Source: Asterella californica (taxonomy: Eukaryota; Streptophyta; Marchantiopsida; Marchantiales; Aytoniaceae). From it: DNA of 64,000 nucleotides. The DNA is taken from assembly GCA_036924285.1 (NCBI GenBank), contig JAYKYS010000015.1, positions 9,052,001-9,116,000 of the forward strand, given 5' to 3'. Both the position numbers and the translations under genes were made by a program. The notes beneath the pieces are model-generated. The model searched no databases. It had not been told where the DNA came from and saw nothing but the letters and a program-made list of their open reading frames with translations. Positions 12,653 through 23,903 of the stretch are shown piece by piece. Position 1 is the first letter of the stretch, and the number at the start of each line of letters is the position of its first letter.

Positions 12653-12735
12653 GAGAAATTTACTTGAACATACCCCAAAAAGAGAAGTAGAACTTGCAAC
12701 ATCCCCAAGTTCTCAAAACTACTTAAACATACCCC
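12653..12735 (+). repeat. Left terminal inverted repeat of the MULE
   Basis: This 83-bp block matches the reverse complement of 23510-23592 with only a few mismatches by eye. It holds two direct sub-repeats ending in CATACCCC. That sub-repeat layout recurs at the ends of the MITE at 29844-30167. Confidence 0.82.
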
Positions 12736-12972
12736 TACCGCCAACAAGGAGTTATCAGTATGAGATGTAGGTCCGTAGTCGATAAGTGTTCTTGTAAGAG
12801 TGGATGGTAAGTCGCAGGCATATGTGGATCGCACTTCTTTATTGTGAGCACAAGCAACCATATAAAATCTAGGAGTCGTATACCAGAATGGTTGATGATT
12901 TTACTTCTTTCGTCTATCAATAGTTGTATACGTCGATTATAAATAATATTTGAAAGATCTATACTTTCACGT

Positions 12973-14624
12973 TATCGTGTCGGATTTTACATGAAGGATG
13001 TCCAGGAAAATGCAAGGTTCCTGGCTGTGGAGATGCTGTGTGCTGAACAAGAACAAGATAGAGAAAAACAACCGCAAAAATGAATGTTGTAATATATACC
13101 AACCCCAAATATATGTACACTGTCGGATCTTTCTCCTAAGAGCACAAAACTGTGAAACAGACCAGAGAGATCTGTAATCTGCTTCAAAGCCTCTAAAACG
13201 AACCCCTGAATCTCATCCATGACCCAAAATCATCAAAGCGTAGCTCAAAGCAAGAGAAACTTCCCTTTGCTAACAAAATGAGCTGCACCAACATCATATG
13301 ATTCAACCCCAAGTCCAAAAAGCATTCATGTACAAGCTCTTAGCTAAAGCTAGCTACCACAAGCTGTACATAACCAACCGGAACTCTAACGAACTCAAAA
13401 GGACGAAATCCGTAGCAAAGGAACCGAAAAACACCTATCTGAAAACTCTCTCCTTTCGCCAAGAGGTCTTCAGATGTCGATAGGGTCTCCTTCCCTGACT
13501 CCGTTGGTCCAAAAAACCTTCAGATCCAACTCTCGACAGCCGAGATATCGTCGATTTTCGGTCGTAAGTGACCGAATCTTCAAAAACTCCTCCTTGTGGC
13601 TTAAAACCGTACACACCGCACAAACGGATCGTCTGAATTGATATCTGTCTTCCTTGGCAGGTAGATCTAGCTACCTTGAACCCAACGAGACTCCAAACAA
13701 GCCGTTTGGAGTTCCCCTTGCAAAACCACGCAAGAAATTTGGTCGCAAGTTGTCAAAAACTGACGTAAATCAGCTCCATGCGGCTCAAACTTTCCCAAAA
13801 CACATCTCCCGATCCATCTCTTCAAGAACCATCTTAACCCACGCGTAGCCTACAAAGATCTGAACCCAACGACGCCTTGCGCGCTTGCATTGGAACTCCA
13901 AATCTCCTGAACCGTCCGTTTACAAGTCGCCGGTGCAAGCTAGCCTCTTAAGCTGCCCTCTTACGTCAGTCTCTGTACTTACAGTTTTCTTCCATAATGA
14001 GGAAGCTGGCCCCTTACATCTTTAATATAACGTTTGGAGCCGCTAATACCTAGTCAGCAAGTAAACTAGGGCCTAGCTTATTTTTTTTTTTCTTTCAAGT
14101 CTCATAACTTCTTCACTAGACGTCCAAACGAAGTAAACAAGGTGCCTATGAAAAGCTGACAACAAGCTCTACCCATTGAAGCGATGAAAGGGAAGATCCT
14201 AAGTTGTGCCAAAAGCCTATAAGCTGAGGCCTAGCTTGTTTTCCCCATCTTTCGAGTCTTGTAACTTCTCCACTAGGCGTCCAAATGAAATAGACAAAGT
14301 GCCTATGAAAAGCTGACAATGAGCTCTACCCACTGATGTGATGAAAGTGGAATCCAAAATTGTGCCAAAAGTGTGTAAGCTGAAACCTAGCTTGTTTTTC
14401 TCATCTTTCGAGTCCTGTAACTTCTCCACTAGGCGTCCAAACGAAGTAGACGAAGTGCCTATAGAGTGCTGACAAGGAGCGCTATCCACTGATGCGATGA
14501 AAGTGGAGATCCGAAAATTGTTCTAAAAGCCTGTAAGCTGGGGCCTGGCTTGCTTTTCCCATGAGTTTGGAGCGACAAGCATCGAAGTCTGAATTTCAGA
14601 TAAGAGCCGGTCCATGACACGACA
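12973..14624 (-). repeat. 3' LTR of the gag-only element
   Basis: It is aligned by eye with 17064-18718 over its whole length. It contains three tandem-like blocks at about 14170-14500 (each with CTCCACTAGGCGTCCAAA), which are also seen in the partner LTR. Confidence 0.85.
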
Positions 14625-14640
14625 TCCACCCCCTCTAAAG
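14625..14640 (-). other. Polypurine tract
   Basis: On the - strand it reads TTTAGAGGGGGTGGA directly before the 3' LTR, the expected priming site for plus-strand DNA synthesis. It is nearly identical at 37407-37420. Confidence 0.7.
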
Positions 14641-15309
14641 TTGTGCATCCTCCAGTATGCACCATAGATACCAACCAAGGAGTGGACCGGCACGCACACT
14701 CGTTCTCATCTTGTCATCCTCTTTCCCATCTCACTCAACCTCAACCTCAAGGTTGCAACCTGATCGTCATCTTGAAGTTGCAACTCGGTCATGATCCTCT
14801 CTAGATCCATGCTCATCGCATCTCTTCTTCAACCTCTGATCCAATCACCCCCTCTAAATATCTACATCTTTCAATATGAGTTCGAAGACAAAGAAGCAAT
14901 AAACCATCATATCATAGAAACGTCTTCCATCCGTCTTGTAGAACCTCACCGTCGAGGTTTGTGACCGAAGTGTCGTAGTAGACATACCTGTCATCTCAAT
15001 CATCACCATATATCTTGACTGTATCTCTCAACCTCAAGCCTATAAGTATCAATCTCTTCTATTTTGTTTTCTGAAAAAAAAAACCACACTGCTACAACCA
15101 AAATCCTCAACCGCAACCATCATTATCTCGCTGTACAATGGTATCCTCCTCAACCATCATCCTCCCTGATCTCTTCTTCTGAAAATCTTTACAACCTCCC
15201 AAACCTCATCCTCCCAAACCTAATCACATGTAAACTTTCACAACCTCTCAAGCATAATCACCTTCAGCAATGGCTTCTCCCCTGTAAGCCATCCTTATCC
15301 ATCATCCTA
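14641..15309. other. 3' internal region of the gag-only element
   Basis: The first 80 bases next to the polypurine tract match the corresponding part of the family A element (37420-37500). The rest is C-rich on the + strand, with simple CTC/ATC-type sequence and no recognisable domain. This is where pol has been lost. Confidence 0.55.
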
Positions 15310-16835
15310 TATCCGTAGCCTCGAGAGCATATGTCCACGCTCCATCATCCTCAGCATGTCTGTCCTTGATGATGTCAATGATGACATCATGGACTTTCCT
15401 TGTAGCTGCACTCAAGATCTCTCGTGAAATGAATCTAACCTTCGCATCTCGAATGCGTTCCTCCTAACCTCTCTTCACATCCAACATCATACCAATATCC
15501 AGTTGTTGTTTGCTTACAACCAGATCACCCACATCCATTGTTTGCACCCCAACCATCTCCTCCGGTTGTGAAGGATCGTCCTCCATTGCCAGTTCAGGAA
15601 GAATAGTTTACTGTTGAATCTTATCATCCCCAGCTTGCTTTTCTGAAAAAATCTCTTCCTGTCTCTTCTTCTCGCTCTGCATCATGGATGCAGTATCCAA
15701 CTTGAGCTCGCTTGGATCCATGTGCTCACCCAAATCATCCATATGGAGATCATGCTCAATCTCTTCCACCCTAGCACCATAACTTGTAGCTTCGATAGCT
15801 ACAACTGCATGTGTCGCAAGGTCATCCACAAACTTCTCCATCCCTCCTTTACCAACGTTGGTTTGAAGGAGAGTACTCGTACTTGTGGATGCAACCTTTC
15901 CATCCTCTCAAGAAATTACCTCTCGTTGCAAAGACTTTGCAAAGTCGATGCAATCATCCTGTTGATGGTCAGTACCATCACAACCCATACACTGATGTAT
16001 CCAAGCTGGTTTGGGTACAAGCACCGTCCTGGTCGACGATCCTTTATCCTCCAACATAGTAACCTTAGCTTGTAAATCTTGCATCTTTTGCTGCAAGTCT
16101 TCGATGGTTGGATCCTCCTCCTCTACACCACAACTGGAGACTAAATCTCAGATACTACTCGAACTGATGTGGTACTCAGCGATGCAGGTGTCGACCTTGT
16201 AACCCTTTCTCTTGTATGTCTCCAAACAAGAAGCTCAACCGCTTCATGCACAACTTCTCAATCCCTTGTCAACCCTTTTTCTTCCTCCCAATCCTCCAGA
16301 AGTAGCTCCAACCGGTCTTGCCATGGTTCATCAACAGCTTGAAGAAACAACTCTGTCTTGTAGCTCTCCAAGGTTAGCTTCTCCACCCGAGATAGTTGAG
16401 AGAATTGTCTCTCGAACTCTTTTAACATCTCTGTAGGCTGTAAATCCTTGCTAGGTCGATTGACCCATTTCAAAAATGATTTCTTGGTTACTCGATCTGA
16501 GTTTCCCAAGAAATATTCTTCCATCACGCATGTGAAAATGTATCCCAGTTCCTCTCAAAACGCTTTGTTAGACCTTTCACATGCTCTCTTATCTCAGGCA
16601 CCGCAGTGAGTTCGGATGTCTCAATCATCTCCTTCTTCGATACCTGATCCAAATCCATCTCCATCTTGTAACATCTCAAGTACTTTGAGATGTCTCCCTC
16701 ATCAAATAGATCAAGCTTGTCGATCATCCTTCGAAGCGCATTCGTCCCCAAAGCCTCCTTTTGTTGATTGTCTTGCTCTTGTCGCAAAAACAAAGTGAAG
16801 GCTCGAAACAAACGTGCAGTTGCTGCATCCAACTA
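15310..16835 (-). pseudogene. gag (capsid/nucleocapsid) of the gag-only LTR element, broken
   Basis: Pieces of a Ty3-type gag are collinear with the family A gag at 41762-43432. 16832-16524 matches its capsid start (TARLFRAFTLFLRQEQ). 16527-16258 continues it (VTKKSFLKWVNRPSKDL). 16096-15908 holds a canonical zinc knuckle C-x2-C-x4-H-x4-C (CMGCDGTDHQQDDC), for RNA packaging. 15841-15608 matches the linker (VVAIEATSYGARVEE). About 15480-15310 matches the segment before the protease (HDVIIDIIKD). Frameshifts separate the pieces. No protease or later domain follows. Confidence 0.78.
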
Positions 16836-17042
16836 CACTCTTGATATCTCCTCTGATCCGTCCATCCCGTCCATAGTCATAGCTCGTCCCATCCTCCCAT
16901 CCTCTCATCTCCTAAACCATCTATATATCCATCATCCCAGGTCCGGAGCATCCTCCCGAACAATCGTATCCATCTTCATCTTCGTTCATGATTGTTGATC
17001 TCTTCTTCCAAGTTCCAACATAGAAATCTCCACCCTGGACCT

Positions 17043-17059
17043 TCACGTCGAGTTCATCA
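17043..17059 (-). other. Candidate primer binding site, gag-only element
   Basis: On the - strand it reads TGATGAACTCGACGTGA, four bases after the LTR. It differs at one base from the site in the family A element at 43466-43482, which begins TGG as a tRNA CCA complement should. Confidence 0.5.
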
Positions 17060-17063
17060 CCGA

Positions 17064-18718
17064 TATCGTGTTCGATTTTGCGTGAAAGATGTCCGGGAAA
17101 ATGTGAGGTTCCTGGCTGTGGAGATATTGTGTGCTGAACAGAGACAAGATAGAGAAAAACAACCGCAAAAACGAATGCTGCAATATATACCAACTCCAAA
17201 TATATGTACACTGCCGGATCTTTCTCCTAAGAGCACAAAATTGTGAAACACACCAGAGAGATCTGTAATGTGCTTCAAAGTATCTAAAACGAACCCCTGA
17301 ATCTCATCCCTGACCCAAAATCATCAAAGCGTAGCTCAAAGCAAGAGAAACTTCCCTTTGCTAACAAAATGAGCTGCACCAACATCATACGATTCAACCC
17401 CAAGTCCAAACAGCATTCATGTACAAGCTGTTAGCTAAAGCTAGCTACCACAAGGTGTACATAACCAACCGGAACTCTAACGAACTCAAAAAGACGAAAC
17501 CTGTAGCGGGGAGTCAATTCGTCAATCCAGATCCACATTATATTTCGAAAAATCTATCTGAAAGCTCTCTCCTTTCCCCAAGCGGTCTTCAGATGTCGAT
17601 AGGGTCTCCTTCTCTGACTCCGTTGGCGCAAAAAACCTTCAGAGCCGACTCATGACAGCCGAGATATCGTTGATTTTCGGTCGTAGGTGATCGAACCTTC
17701 AAAAACTCCTCCTTGCGTATTAAAACCATACACACCGCACAAATGGATCGTCTGAACTGATATCCGTCTTCCCTGGCAGGTAGATCTAGCTACCTTGAAC
17801 CCAACGAGACTCCAAACAAACCTTTTGGAGTTCTTTTTGCAAAACCACGCAAAAAATTTGGTCGCAAGTTGCCAAAAATTGACATAAATCAGCTCCCTGC
17901 GGCTCAGTCTCTGTACGTACAATTTTCTTCCATAATAATGAAGCAGACCCCTTGCGTCTTTGATATAAGGCCTGAAGTCTCAAATACCCAGTCAGCAAGT
18001 AAACTAAGGCTTCGCTTGATTTTCCCTTCTTTCAAATCGCATAACTTCTTCACTAGACGTCCAAACGAAGTAAACAAGGTGCATATGAAAAGCTGACAAC
18101 TAGCTCTACCCATTGAAGCGATGAAGGGAAGATCCGAAGTTGTGCCAAAAGCCTGTAAGCTGAGGTCTAGCTTGTTTTCTCCATCTTTCGAGTCTTGGAA
18201 CTTCTCCACTAGGCGTCCAAATGAAATAGACAAAGTGCCTAAAAGCTGACAATGAGCTCTACCCACTGAAGAGATGAAAGTGGAGATCCAAAATTGTGCC
18301 AAAAGTCTGTAAGCTGGGGCCTAGCTTGTTTTCCCCATCTTTCGAGTCTTGTAACTTCTCCACTAGGCGTCCAAACGAAGTAGACGAAGTGCCTATGGAG
18401 TGCTGACAAGGAGCTCTACCCACTGATGCAATGAAAGTGGAGATCCGAAATTGTGCCAAAAGTTTGTACGCTGGGGCCTAGCTTGTTTTCCCCATCTTTC
18501 GAGTCTTGTAACTTCTCCACTAGGCGTCCAAACGAAGTAGACGAAGCGCCTATGGAGTGCTGACAAGGAGCGCTATCCATTGATGCAATGAAAGTGGAGA
18601 TCCGAAATTGTACCAAAAGCCTGTAAGCTGGGGCCTAGCTTGCTTTTCCCATGAGTGTCTTTGGAGCGACAAGCATCGAAGTCTGAATTTCAGGTAAGAG
18701 CCGGTCCACGACACGACA
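17064..18718 (-). repeat. 5' LTR of the gag-only element
   Basis: It matches 12973-14624. The right half carries repeated blocks of about 150-160 bp (18040-18620), each with the ACTAGGCGTCCAAACGAAGTAGAC motif region. These are the source of the similar short ORFs on the - strand. Confidence 0.85.
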
Positions 18719-19928
18719 ACATGCATAAAAACAAGAAGGAAATACACACTTAGATAATGTATAATAATTTTTCTGCACATGTTGTTCAGTATATAGTGAC
18801 ATTTTCTGTTGTAAAAACAGAACAGAATCATTATTATCTTTTTACGTGTATTGACATGCAATACAGTTATTTTTAAATGATCAATCAGATCTTACACCAT
18901 AATTGGAAATTAAAAGAGTATGAACAATCGTGATCATCAGCCTCAGTGTATTATAACCCCTAAAAAAAACTCCTACGTGAAAACTTTTAAATTTCATATT
19001 TATACAGAAAAACAACAATCATACCACATTTTTAAAGAAAAAGATCTCACCTACGAGTAAAATATATCCAAAAAATCATTTCTTAAATTCAAAACACCAT
19101 GATAACGTCATAAAAAAAAGAACATATTTCCAGTTATTCCTTCCATATTTCACCTGCATATAACATCAGAAAAGTCTTGAGAGTCAAACAATGAGATCTC
19201 AAGATTGAGAAGTAAACAAAAAGAAGATGAATACTTCATGTTACCTTCTGTTGAGAAACAGTTAGTGTCAACTGATCAACATCGTCAATAGTTTCTACTG
19301 AAATATTGAATATAGTTTCTGTCAAACACGATCATATCATAAAATGAATAGAAGTTCATTCATGACATAAATAATGATGCAAAGCTGATTAAAATAAATC
19401 AGAAGTATTCCCAAGCTGACAATAATTCTCATGTTAGAAAAGTTTATCCCATCTCATTTACTCTGCAGGTCAACTGACCATACCTTACATGCGAATATTT
19501 CTTTTAATAACATGACAGTTATTGACCAATAAAGTTCAAGTACATCGAGACGAATCAACTATCTTCCAGTTCGAAAGTATATAGTATATTAAAAAGTTTC
19601 ACCAGTTCATTTATATTGCAGGTCAAACGACCATGATTTAAACTGAGAAGATGTCTCTTCGTAACATGTATATTATCACAGAATGTTGAGCTATTCATTG
19701 TACGTACACTTGATCGCTTATGAACATATGTGTGGATTCATTTATTCAGAAATAAAAAATTGAACAACTATGAAGAGATCTACATTTGAATTTATCAAAA
19801 GAGAAAAATAGACATAGTAGAATATAACCTTGTGTCTTCTTCGATGAGGTAGAACACTGATACATACAAGTATGTTGACGGTATGCCGTCCAGTAATTCA
19901 TTTGATCAATGTTCGAGACTTTCCAAAT
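18719..19928. other. AT-rich interior of the MULE, no gene recognised
   Basis: It lies between the inserted LTR element and the transposase remnant. Only short ORFs without domains occur here. Confidence 0.5.
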
Positions 19929-20152
19929 ACTCTCTTGTTCGATCCCGAGCGTGTGTAAAAAAAGAAGAAATAGTGACGGATGGGTTTTCAGATCAGTGCT
20001 GTTTCTCCAAAGTACAAGTCTTGTCCAAACACGCTTATACACTCTCTTGTTCGATCCCGAGCATGTGTAAAAAGAAGAAGAAATAGTGACGGATGGGTTT
20101 TCCGATCAGTTTTGTTTCTCCAAAGTACAAGTCTTGTCCAAACACGTTTATG
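19929..20152. repeat. Tandem duplication, 112-bp unit, two copies
   Basis: Copies 19929-20040 and 20041-20152 both start ACTCTCTTGTTCGATCCCGA and share GACGGATGGGTTTTC and ACAAGTCTTGTCCAAACACG. The duplication creates the overlapping repetitive ORFs on both strands here, which are not genes. Confidence 0.9.
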
Positions 20153-20552
20153 TATAAACTTATGCTTCTGATCATGAAAATCTGTGGGTGTGTAATCTTT
20201 GAACGTGTATGAGCTAACGATGAACTCAAAGTCTGTAGAACTTAAGGGTCGAAGACAAGCAAGACAATCAAAGACAAGCAAAAAGGAGCAGCAAGTACAC
20301 TGCCATCTTCAATCCATCTCTGGTGAGGGTCTCAGAATTGAAAACTCATGAAACAAATGTTGGTAGAAGGAACTGACAATGAAAGTTTGACCTAAGCTAG
20401 TGAAACCTTCTCAAACAAACATAGCATTCCTTCTAGACCTTTGGTATGACAATAGAATATAATTCAACCATGAAAAAACCAGAACATAGTTTAAAAATAT
20501 CCTGATTATTTTTACACGTCTTGAAACTAAAATCAGAATGCTTCATCACTTT

Positions 20553-22612
20553 CTATTCCAACCACTGATCTGTAATTGATGATATTTGAGATGACTGGTT
20601 GAAGTGCCATTCTATCTTCGTCCGAGTTTCCTCATCTGAAGAAAAGACATCTGCTTCCAAAAACTCATTCCATGCTGCAAGTGCTGCATCCAAACCTTGG
20701 GTCATTGGTGGATCTGGCTCCAATGGAGTTGGAACATAAAATGCATGAGCTGACCACGCACTTGCTTCAGATCTCAGTTGTTCTGTCGTCACTGAAGTGT
20801 CCATAGTTTATGTCTGGGTGGCTTGTTGTGCACGTTAACCTATTGTGACCTAGCTGCTTGCAAATACCACACAACTTGCGGAAGTTTTTCAGAACTAGTT
20901 CTTCGATCGGTTCTTCATAATCATCCACTCGGAAAGAAGCTAATTAGATCGATTCTGTGCACCTTCACTAAGAATTTTTCTTACTCTATGACAACCTTTG
21001 CATACTGCATGAGGTGGTGGATCACAACTTATTGCTACAGGCAAGTCATGTATACTGAAGGGAACTAGTGACCTTGAATAAGTTAACTTCAAAAAATCTT
21101 GTGTCCACACACGATCTATGTGCCTCTCTGCATTTTTTTGTAACTCTCTATCCCATGTCATGACAAGAGGACAAGGCCAGAGCATGTCTCTGAGCTCTAA
21201 GCATTCACATTCTACCGTCGGATATGATTTCACAACAAACTCCTCGTCAGTAGAGACCGGAACAACCAACAGTCATTACTAGAAGCTTGAACACTCGATA
21301 TTCACATGCAACTCCTTCATTTTTCTTCAGCTTTCCAGTAGCAAATGTTGAAAATTGATGCGGAACATCTTGGACTTCTTGAGCTCGTCCAACAACTGTT
21401 TGCATTACATACTTATACACCTCTATTAGTAACGTCAGAGGTGCAAAGTTTCAGAACTCTATAATTGCAGCATTAGCACTCTCCACCACATTACTGGATG
21501 TCTGTCCAAACCTAGAACACTTCACTGCCCAAGCAGCATATGAAGTTGGGTCGATAGTTCGGATATACGCCGCAACTTCAACATTTGCACTTTCAATCTT
21601 CAACAAAGTGTCATTGAAACTGTTCACATAGACCAGTAAGTCAACATATACGTTTAGTAAAATTAGTAAGTATTCAAAATGACAGAAAGATAACATATAT
21701 TAAAGACAAAATGTACATTACCTTCTCTCTGTCCTTGCTATGTGTGACTGCTTGAAGAGCTTTTCAACTTGTGTCTCGTATCGCTCTAAATGAACTGTAC
21801 AATGGACATGGATATGTCATGGGAAGACTGTTCTCATAGCATGGATGAGACCTTTTTGTCAATCAGAAACAAAAGATACATAAGAGCAGCTAATACCGTG
21901 TATGACTTTGGCTAATAGTGACAAGAACCAAGTCCAATTACCTTCATCTTCTTTATCAATAATTGCCCAGGCTAGAAAAGTAATATGATTATTATCATCG
22001 AGAGCAATCGCAAGAAATATTTGCATCGGATATCATCGGTTTTTTTGTGTGACAAGCGTCAAGCTCTATGTGCGGACGTAGGTGCACAAATGCATGTCGT
22101 AAAGCTGAAGGACTGACAAATGCTCTATGAAAGGTCTGAGTTCCAAGATACGGCTCTCAATGTACTAGCGCTCCAATATCTGCTTCTCTTAGTCTTTGGT
22201 AGTAAGCTATAATTTTATAGAATGATTATTTTTCACCATCACATATATCATCCTTCGCTATCTCCTTGCCTCGCCACATTGCTGAGTATTGTGTTGGTCT
22301 CTTGTAATCACCTCTGAAGCTTGTTTAATAACTTCTCCGCATACACCTCTTGTTCCTCTCTTACGTTGGATCGATGTCTCGCTTGAAGCCCTACTCTCTG
22401 TAGTTCTTGATGCGTCTCGCTCATCCCGCTTTCGAATCTTTATCTCATATCTACATACTGCAACTCTACACGTGACTGCAGACTTTGATAGCAGAAATGA
22501 CCTTTGAGCCACTACAGACCATCACCGTAATGCGTACTCAAACTCATCCACTATGTTAAAAGTTGAACCAGGAACAATTTGAGCAGCCTCATGTTTGACT
22601 ACATCGATTGAG
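20553..22612 (-). pseudogene. MULE (MuDR-like) transposase, multiply broken
   Basis: The fragments follow MULE transposase order on the - strand. The MuDR N-terminal domain lies at about 22610-22258 (FNIVDEFEYALR). The first catalytic Asp is in ELDACHTK at about 22060. A core segment reads LAIALDDNNHITFLAWAIIDKEDEGNWTWF in parts at about 22010-21900. VSD-stop-QKGL follows at about 21866, and an HC-x2-HLE segment near 21800. TSSNVVESANAAI lies at about 21460. A SWIM-like CEC...CP segment at about 21220 has lost its His. A C-terminal tail ends at 20553. At least two frameshifts and several stops make it non-functional. The family cuts and pastes MULE DNA by binding its TIRs. Confidence 0.85.
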
Positions 22613-22642
22613 ATATCAAGACAATAGCATTGTCTTGATATC
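22612..22642. repeat. Perfect 14-bp stem hairpin
   Basis: GATATCAAGACAAT and ATTGTCTTGATATC flank the loop AGC. It lies directly upstream of the transposase remnant on the element's - strand. Confidence 0.8.
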
Positions 22643-22649
22643 ACCCTAC

Positions 22650-23509
22650 TTGTGAATTCACATTTCACTCCAATAACATGCTAATTCATTTCACCCTACT
22701 TGAATTGAATCTGAAATTCTAAACTGTGTAACATATTTAATATCAATAGATTCTATCTATGATATCTACAGAGCATAAAGTACATGCAGCTTTCCTTGTT
22801 ACACTATACAAATGAAGATGAAAACCATTCAATTGTACACTGAATTCAAAACTACGTGGATTCACACTGAGTTTTTGCTTATTTTCATAAGATCATAGTA
22901 CATTACCAGAGCTACTTGACTCTTTATTCATCGATTCACCCACTGTATTCTAATATGCATTCTTCTAGTCGAGGACACAATCAAATAGTAAAGAAAAATG
23001 TTTTGTAACAAAGACTGATTGCTGTGAAACATAGATCTAGACGTGTGGATCCAAGGTAGAAAATAATACTTCCAAACAAGCGGTTCGGTCAATTTATAAT
23101 CTAACCTTCGTCTGGACTGAAACCGGGCAGGTTGCGGTTCTCTTGTCTCTTCTGTCTCCAACGCTCCAATGGACGTTGTAAGAAAGAGCCTGACCAAACA
23201 GAGGATGTGACATTCCTGTCCAATTCACCTAGAAAAGTACGTCCTGTCGTCATAGCATGCAGAAACCACTCATTCGATTCTAAGTGTGAACATTGCTCAA
23301 AATCTCAAACTGTCAGTCTCCACGAGAAAGTTGTGACTTGAGTTCAAAATGAACAGAACCCACAAGTTCTCTTCGTCCCACCTCTGTTCTCCAAGCGTGT
23401 CAACACCTAGGACATTATATCTACAAGACGCGCCTAGGACATGTTCATTCACCTAGGACGTGCCACACAAGAACAAAACATCAGAAACCTGTGATGACGT
23501 TAATACCCA
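22650..23509. other. 5' flank of the MULE transposase remnant
   Basis: No domain was recognised in its short ORFs. It would hold the element's promoter. Confidence 0.4.
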
Positions 23510-23592
23510 GGGGTATGTTCAAGTAATTTTGAGAACTTGGGGATGCTGCAAGTTCTACTTCTCCTTTTGGGGTATGGTCAAGTAAATTTCTC
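23510..23592 (-). repeat. Right terminal inverted repeat of the MULE
   Basis: It is the same length as, and complementary to, 12653-12735. Read outward it ends AAATTTCTC. Confidence 0.82.
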
Positions 23593-23610
23593 CTCTCACC
23601 TGGCTAAGAG

Positions 23611-23903
23611 GGGGAGTCAAAGCTAAACAAAAAGATTTCTGGACGTACTGAAAGAGACAAACGTAATATAATACTGGACCACTTTGTTTAAGAACGCGGT
23701 GCACATGCTATCTTGATTGACAGAACCATGTCATCATTAATTATTTTTGATCTCGAATTCTCATTGTAACAACTTGAGATCGAAACGGACAAAAGACAAA
23801 TAGAAAAACACCCACGACATTTTCGTCCGTGGATGTCTTGCAGAAATCGTAAATCCACCCTGGGGGAGGAATATCTGAAAAATGTTACAACTTTGACTTC
23901 CCC
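23611..23903. mobile_element. MITE-like element, family X, copy 2
   Basis: It begins GGGGAGTCAAAGCTAA and ends TTTGACTTCCCC, an inverted pair matching the ends of 30579-30946. Interior blocks are shared with that copy, such as CATCATTA...TTATTTTT and GAAATCGTAA near the right end. There is no clear target duplication and no coding capacity. It lies 18 bases outside the MULE right TIR. Confidence 0.6.

Larger units (their letters stand above)
12973..18718 (-). mobile_element. Gag-only LTR retrotransposon (Ty3 family A relative), non-autonomous
   Basis: Two LTRs of about 1.65 kb (12973-14624 and 17064-18718) have the same ends as the family A element at 35388-45487: TGTCGTGTCG and CGACACGATA on the element strand. 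The internal 2.4 kb has a primer site, a gag remnant and a polypurine tract, but no reverse transcriptase, RNase H or integrase. The sequence runs from the gag/protease linker almost directly to the 3' end. The flanks are ACGT (12969-12972) and ACAT (18719-18722), an imperfect 4-bp target duplication. It would depend on proteins of an autonomous relative. Confidence 0.8.
12653..23592 (-). mobile_element. Mutator-like DNA transposon (MULE), interrupted by an LTR element
   Basis: Two 83-bp blocks, 12653-12735 and 23510-23592, are near-identical inverted copies. Each starts GAGAAATTTACTTG and contains the sub-repeat CTTGAACATACCCC twice. Between them on the - strand lies a decayed MULE transposase gene. 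Subtracting the LTR element at 12973-18718 leaves about 5.2 kb, a normal MULE size. No clean 9-bp target duplication was found next to the TIRs, so the exact ends are uncertain, or the flanks have mutated. The element cannot make transposase. Confidence 0.7.

Noticed and set aside
14170..14500. Regular repeated blocks considered as a CRISPR-like array
   Set aside because: The units are contiguous diverged repeats inside an LTR, without unique spacers, and the context is eukaryotic.
17904..18616. Series of similar 66-132 aa - strand ORFs
   Set aside because: They are by-products of repeated blocks of about 150-160 bp inside the LTR. The same ORFs appear in the partner LTR and in family A LTRs.
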